From the NCBI GenBank assembly GCA_947483025.1, contig CANKMK010000002.1:1-23557 (forward strand): DNA of 23,557 nucleotides, in the 5' to 3' direction. Positions 7,990 through 15,555 of the stretch are shown here, piece after piece; position 1 is the stretch's first letter; every line of letters begins with the position of its first letter. A program made the translations under genes and the position numbers. The notes under the pieces are model-generated. The model was given only the letters and a program-made list of their open reading frames with translations. It had not been told where the DNA came from and searched no databases. Source of the DNA: Chloroflexota bacterium (lineage in GTDB: Bacteria; Chloroflexota; Limnocylindria; Limnocylindrales; Limnocylindraceae).

Positions 7990-8981
7990 GCCTTCAGTGC
8001 GGGGAGCACCTCGCGCCCGAAGGCGGCGGCCCACTCGGTCTGATTCCGACCGACGTTATGCAGGTAGATCTTGTCGAACCCCATGTCGAGGTAGCGCTGA
8101 ATCGTCTTGCGGTGCGTCTCGAGGTCGCTCGAGATCACCATGCGTCCAGCGAAGTCTTCTGGCCGCACGAGCTTCGCCATCTGCTGGAAGTCGGCAGGGT
8201 TGCGAATATCCTGCTTCGGGAACTTCATGCCGCCGTTCGGCCACTCCCGCATCGCGTTGGCGAGCGCCTCCTCATCGGTCGGCGCCCATGAGAGGTGGAG
8301 CTGTAGGATCTTCGGCATCGTGTCGGGGTTCTTTCCCGCCGCGCGCGCCCCTTCGGCGAACTTGTCGAAAACCGTCTGGATCTTCTCGTCCGCGGCGCCG
8401 ACGGTGATGATGCCGTCACAGAGTTCGCCCGTCTTCTTGGCGGTGATGGGGCCAGCTGTCGCGACGTAGATTGGTGGTGGGGTAGGGGGGAGCGTCCAGA
8501 GCCGTGTGCTCTCGAGCTGATACCAACGACCGGCGTGTTTCACCTCTTTGCCGGTGAAGAGTTTGCGGATGATTTCGATCGCCTCAAACATTCGAGCGAT
8601 GCGCTCACCAACCTCTGGCCAGTAGCCACCAACGACATGCTCGTTCAGCGCTTCGCCTGAGCCGAGGCCGAGCCAGTGGCGACCGGGATACATCGCTTCG
8701 AGTGTTGCCGACGCCTGCGCAACCGTCGCTGGATGCATGCGCCAACCTGGGCAGGTGACACCAGGGCCAACGTCGCCCTTGGTGCGTTCAGCAAGAAGGG
8801 TCATCACGTTCCAGACGAATGGCGCGGAGCCCTGCTCAGGGACCCACGGCTGGAAGTGATCGGCAGCCATCACCCCGCTAAAGCCTGCCTGCTCGGCGGC
8901 TACGGAGTAGTCGACGACCTCGGTCGGGCCGAACTGCTCAAGCATTGCGGCGTAGCCAATCTTTGCGGAACCCTGGCTCAT
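7986..8981 (-). CDS. F420-dependent luciferase-fold oxidoreductase, FGD-like
   Basis: A 331-residue enzyme of the bacterial luciferase-like fold, closest in appearance to the F420-dependent glucose-6-phosphate dehydrogenase family. The FGD active-site pair is present: DHFQPW gives His42 and Trp46, spaced as His40 and Trp44 of mycobacterial FGD1. A glutamate follows in LGLGSGEALNEH near residue 109, matching the third catalytic residue. Other family marks are GPGVTCPGWRMHPA and PIYVATAGPITAKKTGELCDG. Whether it uses glucose-6-phosphate or another hydroxyl substrate is uncertain, as many members of this family do not. A strong GAGGAG site lies six bases before the ATG, inside the end of the upstream gene. 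It overlaps cofD by four bases, tying a cofactor user to cofactor synthesis. Confidence 0.9.
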   Translation of the reverse strand: MSQGSAKIGYAAMLEQFGPTEVVDYSVAAEQAGFSGVMAADHFQPWVPEQGSAPFVWNVMTLLAERTKGDVGPGVTCPGWRMHPATVAQASATLEAMYPGRHWLGLGSGEALNEHVVGGYWPEVGERIARMFEAIEIIRKLFTGKEVKHAGRWYQLESTRLWTLPPTPPPIYVATAGPITAKKTGELCDGIITVGAADEKIQTVFDKFAEGARAAGKNPDTMPKILQLHLSWAPTDEEALANAMREWPNGGMKFPKQDIRNPADFQQMAKLVRPEDFAGRMVISSDLETHRKTIQRYLDMGFDKIYLHNVGRNQTEWAAAFGREVLPALKA

Positions 8982-8983
8982 GG

Positions 8984-9412
8984 CTACTCCTCTCCAATGG
9001 GCTTGCCGTGCGCAACGACGCGCTCGGGCACGATTTCAATGAGGATTCGTTGCTGCGTCTTGAATGTTGCAAGGTTCTTCGCGAGGAGGGCGGGATCGCT
9101 CAGATACTTCGCGGCCATCCGCGCCATCTGCGCCTGGGCAACCTCCTGGTTGTCGTCGATCCGCACGCGCCCAAGGATCTGCACATAGTCGTATCGGTCC
9201 TCGACCATGAAGGAGCAGCGGGGGTCGCGGCGGAGGTTCGCCGGCCAGCGGCGCCCCTCGGCACTGTTCACCAGGATGCGGTCACCGACGAGCTCGTACC
9301 AGACCACCGCGGCAAACGGCGCACCGTCGGCGTCAATGGTTGCGAGGCTGCCAAACCGTGGTCGGTCAAGGAACCTCTTAATCCCGGGATCGCCAATTCC
9401 TAATGGGCTCAT
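8984..9412 (-). CDS. PPOX-class F420-dependent protein
   Basis: A 142-residue split-barrel protein of the pyridoxamine-5'-phosphate-oxidase-like fold, in the Rv1155 / F420-dependent group. FGSLATIDADGAPFAAVVWYE opens the barrel, followed by ILVNSAEGRRWPANLRRDPR, a common cofactor-contacting stretch in this group, and YVQILGRVRI. It is first in a four-gene unit with the FGD-like enzyme (two-base gap), cofD and cofC-cofE, which supports F420 over FMN as the cofactor. The substrate is unknown. No clear ribosome site precedes the ATG; a -10-like hexamer lies seven bases upstream, so the transcript may be leaderless. Confidence 0.87.
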   Translation of the reverse strand: MSPLGIGDPGIKRFLDRPRFGSLATIDADGAPFAAVVWYELVGDRILVNSAEGRRWPANLRRDPRCSFMVEDRYDYVQILGRVRIDDNQEVAQAQMARMAAKYLSDPALLAKNLATFKTQQRILIEIVPERVVAHGKPIGEE

Positions 9413-9418
9413 GAGGCG

Positions 9419-9425
9419 TACGCTA
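9419..9425. promoter_or_regulatory. Overlapping divergent -10 elements (F420 operon / deoD)
   Basis: TAGCGT (minus, 9425-9420) lies seven bases from the PPOX ATG at 9412. TACGCT (plus, 9419-9424) would serve deoD with a leader of about 50 bases. Both share the same seven base pairs, around the self-complementary GCGTACGC. No -35 was recognised for either. Confidence 0.4.
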
Positions 9426-9479
9426 CACGCAACGGAGCCCGCCGTCCTAGTGGGGGCTCAGAAGTTGTGGAGGTGCCCC

Positions 9480-10259
9480 ATGGCCCAGATTCACCTACAT
9501 GCCGAGAGCGGCGACTACGCCCCCATCGTCCTCATGCCGGGCGACCCTAATCGCTCCAAGCGGATCGCGGCGCGCTTCGACGGCGGCCTCGAGAAGGCGA
9601 AGCTCGTGAACGAGCATCGCGGCCTCCTCGGCTATACGGGAACCATCAACGGGGTGCCGGTCAGCGTTCAGACCACAGGGATGGGGACGCCAACGACCAG
9701 CATCGTCATGGAAGAGTTGCTGAACCTCGGCGTTGAGACCTTCGTGCGCATCGGCACCTGCGGCGGCTTCCTGCATCTAGAGACGGGCGACGTCATCGTC
9801 GCCTCGGCGGCGGTTGCCAGTAGCGGCATCGGTCCAATCCTCGGATTCGACGAGCCGACGGCACCAACAGCCGACTTCGATGTGACGAACGTTCTTGTCG
9901 CCGCAGCGAAGGCCGAAGGCTTGACCACCCATGTCGGACCAATCGTCACCTCTGACGTCTTCTACGATCCGAATCCGCTCGGCACCGCACGCTGGGGCGC
10001 GCGAGGTTATCTCGGCGTTGAGATGGAATCGGCCGCAATGTTCTTGCTCGCGATGCGCGAGCGCGCCAAGGGTCGGCCGGTTCGCGCAGGAACCATCCTC
10101 ACCGTCTCCGACACGATTCGCGACCCGAAGGTTGTCGCCGAGGCACGAAAGGGTGGCAGCGAGCCGTGGTACCGACTCCCTGAAGATGAGTTGATCAAGC
10201 GCATCGATCTAACGATCGGCGCTGCGCTGAAGGCTGCCGCGACGCTCGGCGCTCGCTAG
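9480..10259 (+). CDS. deoD: DeoD-type purine-nucleoside phosphorylase
   Basis: Cleaves purine nucleosides with phosphate to free base and (deoxy)ribose-1-phosphate, for salvage. The protein has 259 residues. It opens like E. coli DeoD (IHLHAESGDYAPIVLMPGDP) and has GLLGYTGTINGVPVSV, RIGTCGG and YLGVEMESAAMF. It then has VSDTIRDP, whose Asp matches the catalytic Asp of the DeoD SDH motif; uridine phosphorylases lack that Asp. The ATG at 9480 is set by a GGAGG site at 9469-9473; upstream in-frame residues are not conserved. It is followed after 11 bases by a luciferase-fold oxidoreductase gene. Nucleoside hydrolysis of related substrates such as methylthioadenosine or uridine cannot be fully excluded. 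Confidence 0.88.
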   Translation: MAQIHLHAESGDYAPIVLMPGDPNRSKRIAARFDGGLEKAKLVNEHRGLLGYTGTINGVPVSVQTTGMGTPTTSIVMEELLNLGVETFVRIGTCGGFLHLETGDVIVASAAVASSGIGPILGFDEPTAPTADFDVTNVLVAAAKAEGLTTHVGPIVTSDVFYDPNPLGTARWGARGYLGVEMESAAMFLLAMRERAKGRPVRAGTILTVSDTIRDPKVVAEARKGGSEPWYRLPEDELIKRIDLTIGAALKAAATLGAR

Positions 10260-10270
10260 CTCGTTCATAC

Positions 10271-11119
10271 GTGACGCGCTCCGCGCCGCTCACCGTCGGC
10301 GTTGCTCTCGGCACTATTGGCCTCGAGGGGGATGCGTGGCTGCGCGCCGCTGCGCTCTTGGCCACAGCGCCGATCGATCGCCTCTGGATCTGGGATCACC
10401 TGATGGGGCGCGGTGCGCCGGAGCGCCCGGTGCTTGAGGCAACTAGTCTCGCCGCCGTAGCCCTCGCACTAAGCCCGAATCTGCATGTCGGCACGCTCGT
10501 GCTCGATGTGACGAAGCGGCATCCAGCGCTCACCGCAAAGATTGCGGCGACACTCGACGCGATCGCTCCGGGGCGATTCACGCTCGGCATTGGCGCTGGC
10601 GGCGATGCTGCAGAGCACGATGCGCTGGGGATGCCCTACGGCGAGGTGGGCGAGCGCATTGCGGCGCTGACCGAACAGGTTGCAGTTGCACGTGCCATGT
10701 TGGGCGGCGATCCGAGCGAGCGACTAACGCTCACCGCGCCAGGGAGGCTCACTGGTGCGGCGAGCGCCCCGCGACCGGGCGCCCGCGTGCGCCTACTTAT
10801 TGCGGGCGATCACCCAAGCTCCATCAGCCTTGCAGCGTCGTTTGCTGATGAGTGGGTGGCGCCAGCTGCAACGTTCGCTGCAGGGTGCGCACAGTTGCGC
10901 GAGCGCGAACGCGTCGCTGGCCGCACACAACCACCGGTGCGAACACACCTGCTCCACGAGTTGCGTGCCAGCGAGTCACTTGCTGAGTCACCGTCCGGCA
11001 GAGACCCGGAGGGGGTACTGGCAGCGGCCCACGCCGCTGGCGCTGATGGCCTGATCGTGACGGTGCGCACTGAGCGCGATGCCGAAGATGCGCTCCAGCT
11101 TCTGGCGAAACTGCGATGA
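10271..11119 (+). CDS. Second luciferase-like (probably F420-dependent) oxidoreductase
   Basis: A 282-residue luciferase-like monooxygenase-fold protein. It has DRLWIWDHLMG at the first active-site loop, HVGTLVLDVTKRHPA, and GRFTLGIGAGGDAAEHDALGMPYGEVGER, which is the classic LLM core. A later segment, ADGLIVTV, closes the barrel. It is short for the family (usually about 290-350 residues), mainly in the insertion region. Given an F420-making genome, F420 is likelier than FMN as cofactor, but this is inferred. The start is GTG, 11 bases after the deoD stop and without a clear ribosome site, so it is probably co-transcribed with deoD. Substrate unknown. Confidence 0.82.
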   Translation: MTRSAPLTVGVALGTIGLEGDAWLRAAALLATAPIDRLWIWDHLMGRGAPERPVLEATSLAAVALALSPNLHVGTLVLDVTKRHPALTAKIAATLDAIAPGRFTLGIGAGGDAAEHDALGMPYGEVGERIAALTEQVAVARAMLGGDPSERLTLTAPGRLTGAASAPRPGARVRLLIAGDHPSSISLAASFADEWVAPAATFAAGCAQLRERERVAGRTQPPVRTHLLHELRASESLAESPSGRDPEGVLAAAHAAGADGLIVTVRTERDAEDALQLLAKLR

Positions 11120-11126
11120 TGTACGT

Positions 11127-11588
11127 ATGAGCGAAACCCAGGTGCGCACTCAGATGCAGGCGTGCGTTCGATGCGGCGCGCCCGTCTCTCTTCAGACGGC
11201 ACTCTGTGAACGCTGCAACCCACTCGGCCTTGCCCAGCCATCGGCGAGCCAGGCGCACGGCACCGTCTTCCTCGGCATCGGTGCGGCAGTGCTCCTCCTC
11301 GCCTCTCTCGCGGGGAGCTCGTCACGAGGGATCGGACCCTTCACCGTTGCGATGAGCGCCGCTGACTCGGTGCCAGGTGGCCTCGCCGTGGCGATCACCG
11401 TTACGAACACAGGGGCGACCGCAGGTTCCGCCACTTGCCAGGTCACGACGAGCGAGATTGGCAGCGCCGGCCTCTCCGAGATCATCTCTACGCCGCGCAT
11501 TGAGCCGGGCGCGACCACTACGGTGGATCGCGAGCTCAAGAGCTTTGGCAGCGACCCCATCCCGCTCACGATCTCCTGCGGGGACTAG
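11127..11588 (+). CDS. Small zinc-ribbon, single-membrane-helix protein
   Basis: A 153-residue protein I cannot assign to a named family. Residues 13-30 form a Cys4 zinc ribbon (Cys13, Cys16, Cys27, Cys30). One hydrophobic helix lies at about 46-63. The remaining 90 residues look like an extracytoplasmic beta-sandwich of the FxLYD / secreted-Ig type (VAITVTNTGATAGSATCQV), with two cysteines that could pair (CQV and the terminal CGD). The expected topology is ribbon inside, sandwich outside. The ATG at 11127 lies seven bases past the stop of the preceding oxidoreductase, with no ribosome site. Its stop overlaps the convergent SRPBCC gene by four bases (CTAG). The role is unknown. Confidence 0.7.
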   Translation: MSETQVRTQMQACVRCGAPVSLQTALCERCNPLGLAQPSASQAHGTVFLGIGAAVLLLASLAGSSSRGIGPFTVAMSAADSVPGGLAVAITVTNTGATAGSATCQVTTSEIGSAGLSEIISTPRIEPGATTTVDRELKSFGSDPIPLTISCGD

Positions 11589-12124
11589 TTCGCCTTCGGG
11601 CCCTCTTCAAGGATGCGCTTCAGGTGGCGCAGGTCTGAGCGAAAGATCCCACCGAGGATTGGGCGCTGAACGAACCCTCCGATGTTTGCAAAGAGGGGTG
11701 GTCGCAGGTACTCCATCCAATCGATGCGCGTATGCGCTGCATCGATTGGGGTAAAGCGCAGGAGCCCCTCGCCAACAAACTTCCCCTCATGTCGAATTGC
11801 AAAGATGCTCGGGGGATCAAACTGTGTAATCACCACGTCATCGGTCGTCGAGATGCCGAAGATGCGCACGGTGGCTCGGCCGCGCGACCCGGGCTGAACC
11901 GGGGGTGGCGTGAGCATCTCGACGCGTTTCATTTCGTGCATCCACTCCGGCTGACGTGCGATGTCTGAGGCGTATGCCCACACAGTTGAGCGCGGCGCTG
12001 CAATCTCAATCGTCAGGTTGATCTCGGGTCGTTGAATCCTGCCCGAGCTGATCAGTCGCCCGAGCAGCAGCTCAACAAGCACAGCGCCAACGAGGCCGCA
12101 GGCAGCGACGATGACTAGTTCCAT
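11585..12124 (-). CDS. Membrane-anchored SRPBCC (polyketide cyclase/START-like) protein
   Basis: A 179-residue protein. The N-terminal 20 or so residues are a membrane anchor (MELVIVAACGLVGAVLVELL). The rest is an SRPBCC helix-grip domain: INLTIEIAAPRSTVWAYASDIARQPEW is the usual first strand and helix, followed by FAIRHEGKFVGEGLLRFTP and TRIDWMEYL. Such domains bind hydrophobic ligands; no ligand can be inferred. The ATG shares one base with the nicotinamidase stop (TAATG), so the two are co-translated, though a functional link is not obvious. It is convergent with the zinc-ribbon gene. Confidence 0.8.
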   Translation of the reverse strand: MELVIVAACGLVGAVLVELLLGRLISSGRIQRPEINLTIEIAAPRSTVWAYASDIARQPEWMHEMKRVEMLTPPPVQPGSRGRATVRIFGISTTDDVVITQFDPPSIFAIRHEGKFVGEGLLRFTPIDAAHTRIDWMEYLRPPLFANIGGFVQRPILGGIFRSDLRHLKRILEEGPKAN

Positions 12125-12714
12125 TAGCAGAGCACCCCGCCCGCAGATTCAATCTCTTGGAGTGCTGCGGCCGTATCACCGTCACGCAGCTCAACGCCAG
12201 CGGTTGCGGCAACGGCAACCTCGACGGTGAATCCAGCGGTTAGTGCGTCAAGGGCGGTGGCCTTCACGCACCAATCAGTAGCAAGGCCGCAGATTGTCAC
12301 GAGCGTTACGCCAGCGCTGCGAAGGAGCGCCGCAAGTTCGGTAGAGCGGACCTCGCCAGTGATCGGATTACGGAGCGAGAAGGCGCTATAGCCATCCTCA
12401 CCCGCCACCCCCTTACGAATCACGACATCGCCTGGTCGCTGCGCCAGTACTGCCTCGGGGAGGAGTTCTGCCCCTCGGCTCCCAGCTACGCAGTGCACCG
12501 GCCAGGTGCCACCCTGTGGGGCGAAGTGTGGGGTGCTCTCGGGGTGCCAATCCTGGCTCCACACGACGAGCTCGCCGTGGGCACGGGCACGCTCCACAAG
12601 GCGCAGCACGTGGGGGAGTGCGGCGGGGGCGCCCGCAACGAAGAGCCTCCCCGAGGGGTCACCGAAGTCAACCTGAAGGTCGACGATCAGAAGGGCTCGC
12701 TGTGGTTTTGCCAT
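12124..12714 (-). CDS. pncA: Nicotinamidase
   Basis: Hydrolyses nicotinamide to nicotinate and ammonia for NAD salvage; isochorismatase-like fold, 196 residues. The catalytic triad is Asp12 (VDLQVDF), Lys101 (IRKGV) and Cys149 (CGLATDWCV). The metal site is Asp55 and His57 (DWHPES) with His74 (WPVHC), spaced as in characterised nicotinamidases. I chose the ATG at 12714; a longer reading to 12810 would run into aceE and adds non-conserved residues. GAGGA stands about eight bases upstream. The gene diverges from aceE across 38 bases and is co-transcribed with the SRPBCC gene. Confidence 0.92.
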   Translation of the reverse strand: MAKPQRALLIVDLQVDFGDPSGRLFVAGAPAALPHVLRLVERARAHGELVVWSQDWHPESTPHFAPQGGTWPVHCVAGSRGAELLPEAVLAQRPGDVVIRKGVAGEDGYSAFSLRNPITGEVRSTELAALLRSAGVTLVTICGLATDWCVKATALDALTAGFTVEVAVAATAGVELRDGDTAAALQEIESAGGVLC

Positions 12715-12752
12715 ACCCGCATCCTCGCACGGGGCGCTACCCTTGTGCCATC

Positions 12753-15440
12753 GTGCAGAACTTCGACTTCCTTGAGCAGATCCCCGACGCCGACCCAACG
12801 GAGACGGCACGCCTCGTCGGTGAGATCGAGCGATCCATCGCCGCCCACGGCCCCGAGCGCGCCAAGCTCCTACTGATGCGCCTCCTCGCCCGAGCGCGCG
12901 ACCTTGGCGTGGATCTCCCCACCCTCGTCACCACGCCGTACATCAACACCATTAAGACGAGTGATGAGCCCGCCTTCCCTGGCGACGAGGCGATGGAGAC
13001 GCGCATCCGCCACATCATTCGCTGGAACGCCGCTGCGATGGTGCTTCGTGCAAACAAGACGCACGCCGGCATTGGCGGGCACCTTGCAACATATGCCAGT
13101 GCCGCGAGCCTTTATGAGGTCGGCTTCAACCACTTCTTCCGCGGCAAGGTAGGCAGCGCCGGCGACCAGATCTTCTATCAGGGGCACGCCGCCCCTGGTA
13201 TTTATGCACGCGCCTACCTCGAAGGTCGCATCAGCGCGCCACAGCTTGATCGCTATCGCCAAGAGACGGCGGGGCATGGCGGACTTCCGTCGTATCCGCA
13301 TGCACGACTCCTGCCAGACTTCTGGGAGTTCCCAACCGTCTCCATGGGCCTCGGCGGCATTGGTTCGATCTATCAGGCGCGCTACAACCGCTATCTCCAC
13401 AACCGTGGGCTGACCGACACATCCGGTAGCCGCGTCTGGGCCTTCCTCGGTGATGGTGAGATGGATGAGCCAGAGTCGGCGGGCGCGCTCACCCTGGCTG
13501 CGCGCGAAGGTCTCGACAACCTGACCTGGGTCGTGAACTGCAACCTGCAGCGACTTGACGGGCCAGTGCGCGGCAACGGCAAGATCATTCAGGAGTTGGA
13601 GGGCCTCTTCCGCGGCGCTGGATGGAACGTCATCAAGGTGATCTGGAGCCGCGAGTGGGATCCGCTCTTGGCAAACGATGCGGGCGGGCACCTGGTTCGC
13701 AAGATGGACTCGACCGTCGACGGCGAGTTCCAGAAGTACATCGTTGCCGGCGGCGCCTACATTCGCGAGCACTTCTTCGGCCCAGAGCCGGAGCTTCGGG
13801 CGCTCGTGAAGCACCTCTCCGATGATGATCTCGTTCACCTCCGTCGCGGCGGTCACGACTACCGCAAGATCCATGCCGCATACGCCTCGGCCATTACCCA
13901 TAAGGGTGCGCCGACCGTGATCCTGGCGAAGACGGTGAAGGGCTACTCCCTCGGGCCTTCCGTTGAGGCGACGAATGTGACGCACCAGGCGAAGAAGCTC
14001 TCTGAGGCAGAACTCTTCGCCTTCCGTGACCGACTCGGGCTGCCGATCCCTGACGAGAAGATCCCTGAGGCCCCGTACTACCACCCTGGCCCGAACAGCC
14101 CAGAGGTCAAGTACATCAACGAGCGCCGCGCCGCGCTCGGCGGCCCGCTCCCGACGCGTGTGGTGCACCCGGTGAACTGGAGCGCGCCAGAGGCGGCGGT
14201 CGATACTGAGTTCGCCACGGGCAGCGCCGTGCCAGTCAGCACCACCATGGCGTTTGCCAAGTTGCTGCGCAACCTGCTGCGCGATCCGAACATCGGCCAG
14301 CAGATCGTGCCGATCGTTCCCGACGAGGCGCGCACCTTCGGCATGGATCCGCTCTTCAAGCAGAGCGGCATCTACGCACCGTTCGGCCAGCGATATGAGC
14401 CGGTCGACTCAGAGTTGCTGTTGAGTTACCGCGAGTCACAGAGCGGCCAGCTCCTTGAAGAGGGGATCACCGAGGCCGGCTCCATGGCCTCGTTCCAGGC
14501 GGCGTCGACGGCATATGCAACGCACGGTGTGCCGACGATTCCGTTCTACGTCTTCTACTCCATGTTCGGGTTCCAACGCGTGGGCGATCAGATCTGGCAG
14601 GTGGGCGATGCGCGCGGGCGCGGCTTCCTCATCGGCGCAACCGCTGGGCGCACAACGCTCGCCGGCGAAGGGTTGCAGCATGACGATGGCCACTCGCAGC
14701 TGATTGCGCATCTGCATCCACATGTAGCCGCCTATGACCCGTCGTTTGCCTATGAGATGGCGGCGCTGATTCGTCGTGGCATGGACCGCATGCACGGTGG
14801 CCGCGAAGACATCCTCTACTACCTCACGATCTACAACGAGAACCAGGCGCAGCCGGCGCGACCAGAGGGGGCGCACGTCGATGAGGGGATTCATCGCGGC
14901 CTCTATCGCTTCGCCGAGGCTGATGCCAGCACCAGCGGCCCAATCGTTCGACTCTTCGGCTCCGGCGCGATCATGGGCGAGGTGCTCGCCGCACGCGACC
15001 TGCTGCGCGAGCGATTCGGTGTGCGTGCCGAGATCTGGTCGGCAACCTCGTATTCAGAGCTTCGTCGCGAGGCGCTTGTCGTGGAGCGCTGGAATCGCCG
15101 CCATCCGGAGAGCGCACCGCGAACGTCATGGATGCAGGATCAACTCGGCAGCGGCGGCGCGCCGATCGTTGCCGCAAGCGACTGGGTGACGGCGCTTCCT
15201 GACCTTCTCGCCCCATGGATCGATGTGCCGTACCTGGTGCTTGGCACTGATGGCTTTGGGCTGAGTGACACGCGCGAGGCGCTCCGCGAGTTCTTCTCGG
15301 TGGACGCCAAGCACATCACCGCCGCCGCCATGGTGGCGTTGGCGCGTGGCGGGGAGCGCACGCCGGCCGAAGCAGCCGCAGCGATCAAGGAGCTCGGCAT
15401 TGACCCAGATCGCCTTCCAGTCTTCGTCCTCGACCGCTAG
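12753..15440 (+). CDS. aceE: Pyruvate dehydrogenase E1, homodimeric type
   Basis: Thiamine-diphosphate-dependent E1 that decarboxylates pyruvate and passes the acetyl group to E2. The 895 residues match the single-chain E1 of actinobacteria and proteobacteria. Conserved stretches are RWNAAAMVLRANK, GGHLATYASAASLYEVGFNHFFRG, and the thiamine-diphosphate/Mg motif GDGEMDEP at 233 to Asn262 (NCNLQRLDGP). Later come HDYRKIHAAYASA, PDEARTFGMDPLF, and a C-terminal domain with EIWSATSYSELRREA. The GTG at 12753 is where family similarity begins (QNFDFLEQIPDADPTETA); the frame stays open upstream but antisense to pncA. No clear ribosome site; a TACCCT at 12738-12743 might be a -10. E2 and E3 genes are not in the window. 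Confidence 0.96.
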   Translation: MQNFDFLEQIPDADPTETARLVGEIERSIAAHGPERAKLLLMRLLARARDLGVDLPTLVTTPYINTIKTSDEPAFPGDEAMETRIRHIIRWNAAAMVLRANKTHAGIGGHLATYASAASLYEVGFNHFFRGKVGSAGDQIFYQGHAAPGIYARAYLEGRISAPQLDRYRQETAGHGGLPSYPHARLLPDFWEFPTVSMGLGGIGSIYQARYNRYLHNRGLTDTSGSRVWAFLGDGEMDEPESAGALTLAAREGLDNLTWVVNCNLQRLDGPVRGNGKIIQELEGLFRGAGWNVIKVIWSREWDPLLANDAGGHLVRKMDSTVDGEFQKYIVAGGAYIREHFFGPEPELRALVKHLSDDDLVHLRRGGHDYRKIHAAYASAITHKGAPTVILAKTVKGYSLGPSVEATNVTHQAKKLSEAELFAFRDRLGLPIPDEKIPEAPYYHPGPNSPEVKYINERRAALGGPLPTRVVHPVNWSAPEAAVDTEFATGSAVPVSTTMAFAKLLRNLLRDPNIGQQIVPIVPDEARTFGMDPLFKQSGIYAPFGQRYEPVDSELLLSYRESQSGQLLEEGITEAGSMASFQAASTAYATHGVPTIPFYVFYSMFGFQRVGDQIWQVGDARGRGFLIGATAGRTTLAGEGLQHDDGHSQLIAHLHPHVAAYDPSFAYEMAALIRRGMDRMHGGREDILYYLTIYNENQAQPARPEGAHVDEGIHRGLYRFAEADASTSGPIVRLFGSGAIMGEVLAARDLLRERFGVRAEIWSATSYSELRREALVVERWNRRHPESAPRTSWMQDQLGSGGAPIVAASDWVTALPDLLAPWIDVPYLVLGTDGFGLSDTREALREFFSVDAKHITAAAMVALARGGERTPAEAAAAIKELGIDPDRLPVFVLDR

Positions 15441-15458
15441 GTCAGCAAAAAGACAAGG

Positions 15459-15482
15459 GCACTTGTCGCATTAGACAGGTGC
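15459..15482. repeat. Inverted repeat 1 before the FTR1 gene
   Basis: Arms GCACTTGTC and GACAGGTGC flank a six-base spacer; eight of nine positions pair as DNA and all nine pair in RNA with one G-U. The left arm also pairs with an upstream GACAAG (15452-15457 with 15462-15467), so alternative structures exist. No T-run follows, so it is not an ordinary intrinsic terminator. A TAGACA at 15472-15477 could be a -10 lying within the repeat. Confidence 0.55.
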
Positions 15483-15500
15483 GGTTGACACCTTTCAACC
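15483..15500. repeat. Inverted repeat 2 before the FTR1 gene
   Basis: A perfect palindrome, GGTTGA and TCAACC with a six-base spacer, directly abutting repeat 1. The centres of the two repeats are 21 bp apart, two helical turns, as for two operators on one DNA face. A smaller GGTGGCACC palindrome follows at 15504-15512. The protein that binds, if any, is unknown. Confidence 0.55.
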
Positions 15501-15555
15501 CGAGGTGGCACCATTTCCTCAAGCGTTGACGGCATCAGCGAGAGGGGGGATTCAC

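Noticed and set aside
12516..12752. Upstream extension of the aceE frame
   Set aside because: Mostly antisense to pncA and non-conserved; family similarity begins just after the GTG at 12753.
12870..14168. Minus-strand open frame of 432 codons
   Set aside because: Antisense to aceE, which has continuous strong family similarity; typical shadow frame in a GC-rich gene.
15485..15490. TTGACA as a -35 element for the FTR1 gene
   Set aside because: No acceptable -10 hexamer 16-18 bases downstream; the hexamer is part of inverted repeat 2.
15441..15555. Intrinsic terminator for aceE
   Set aside because: Hairpins are present, but neither is followed by a T-run.
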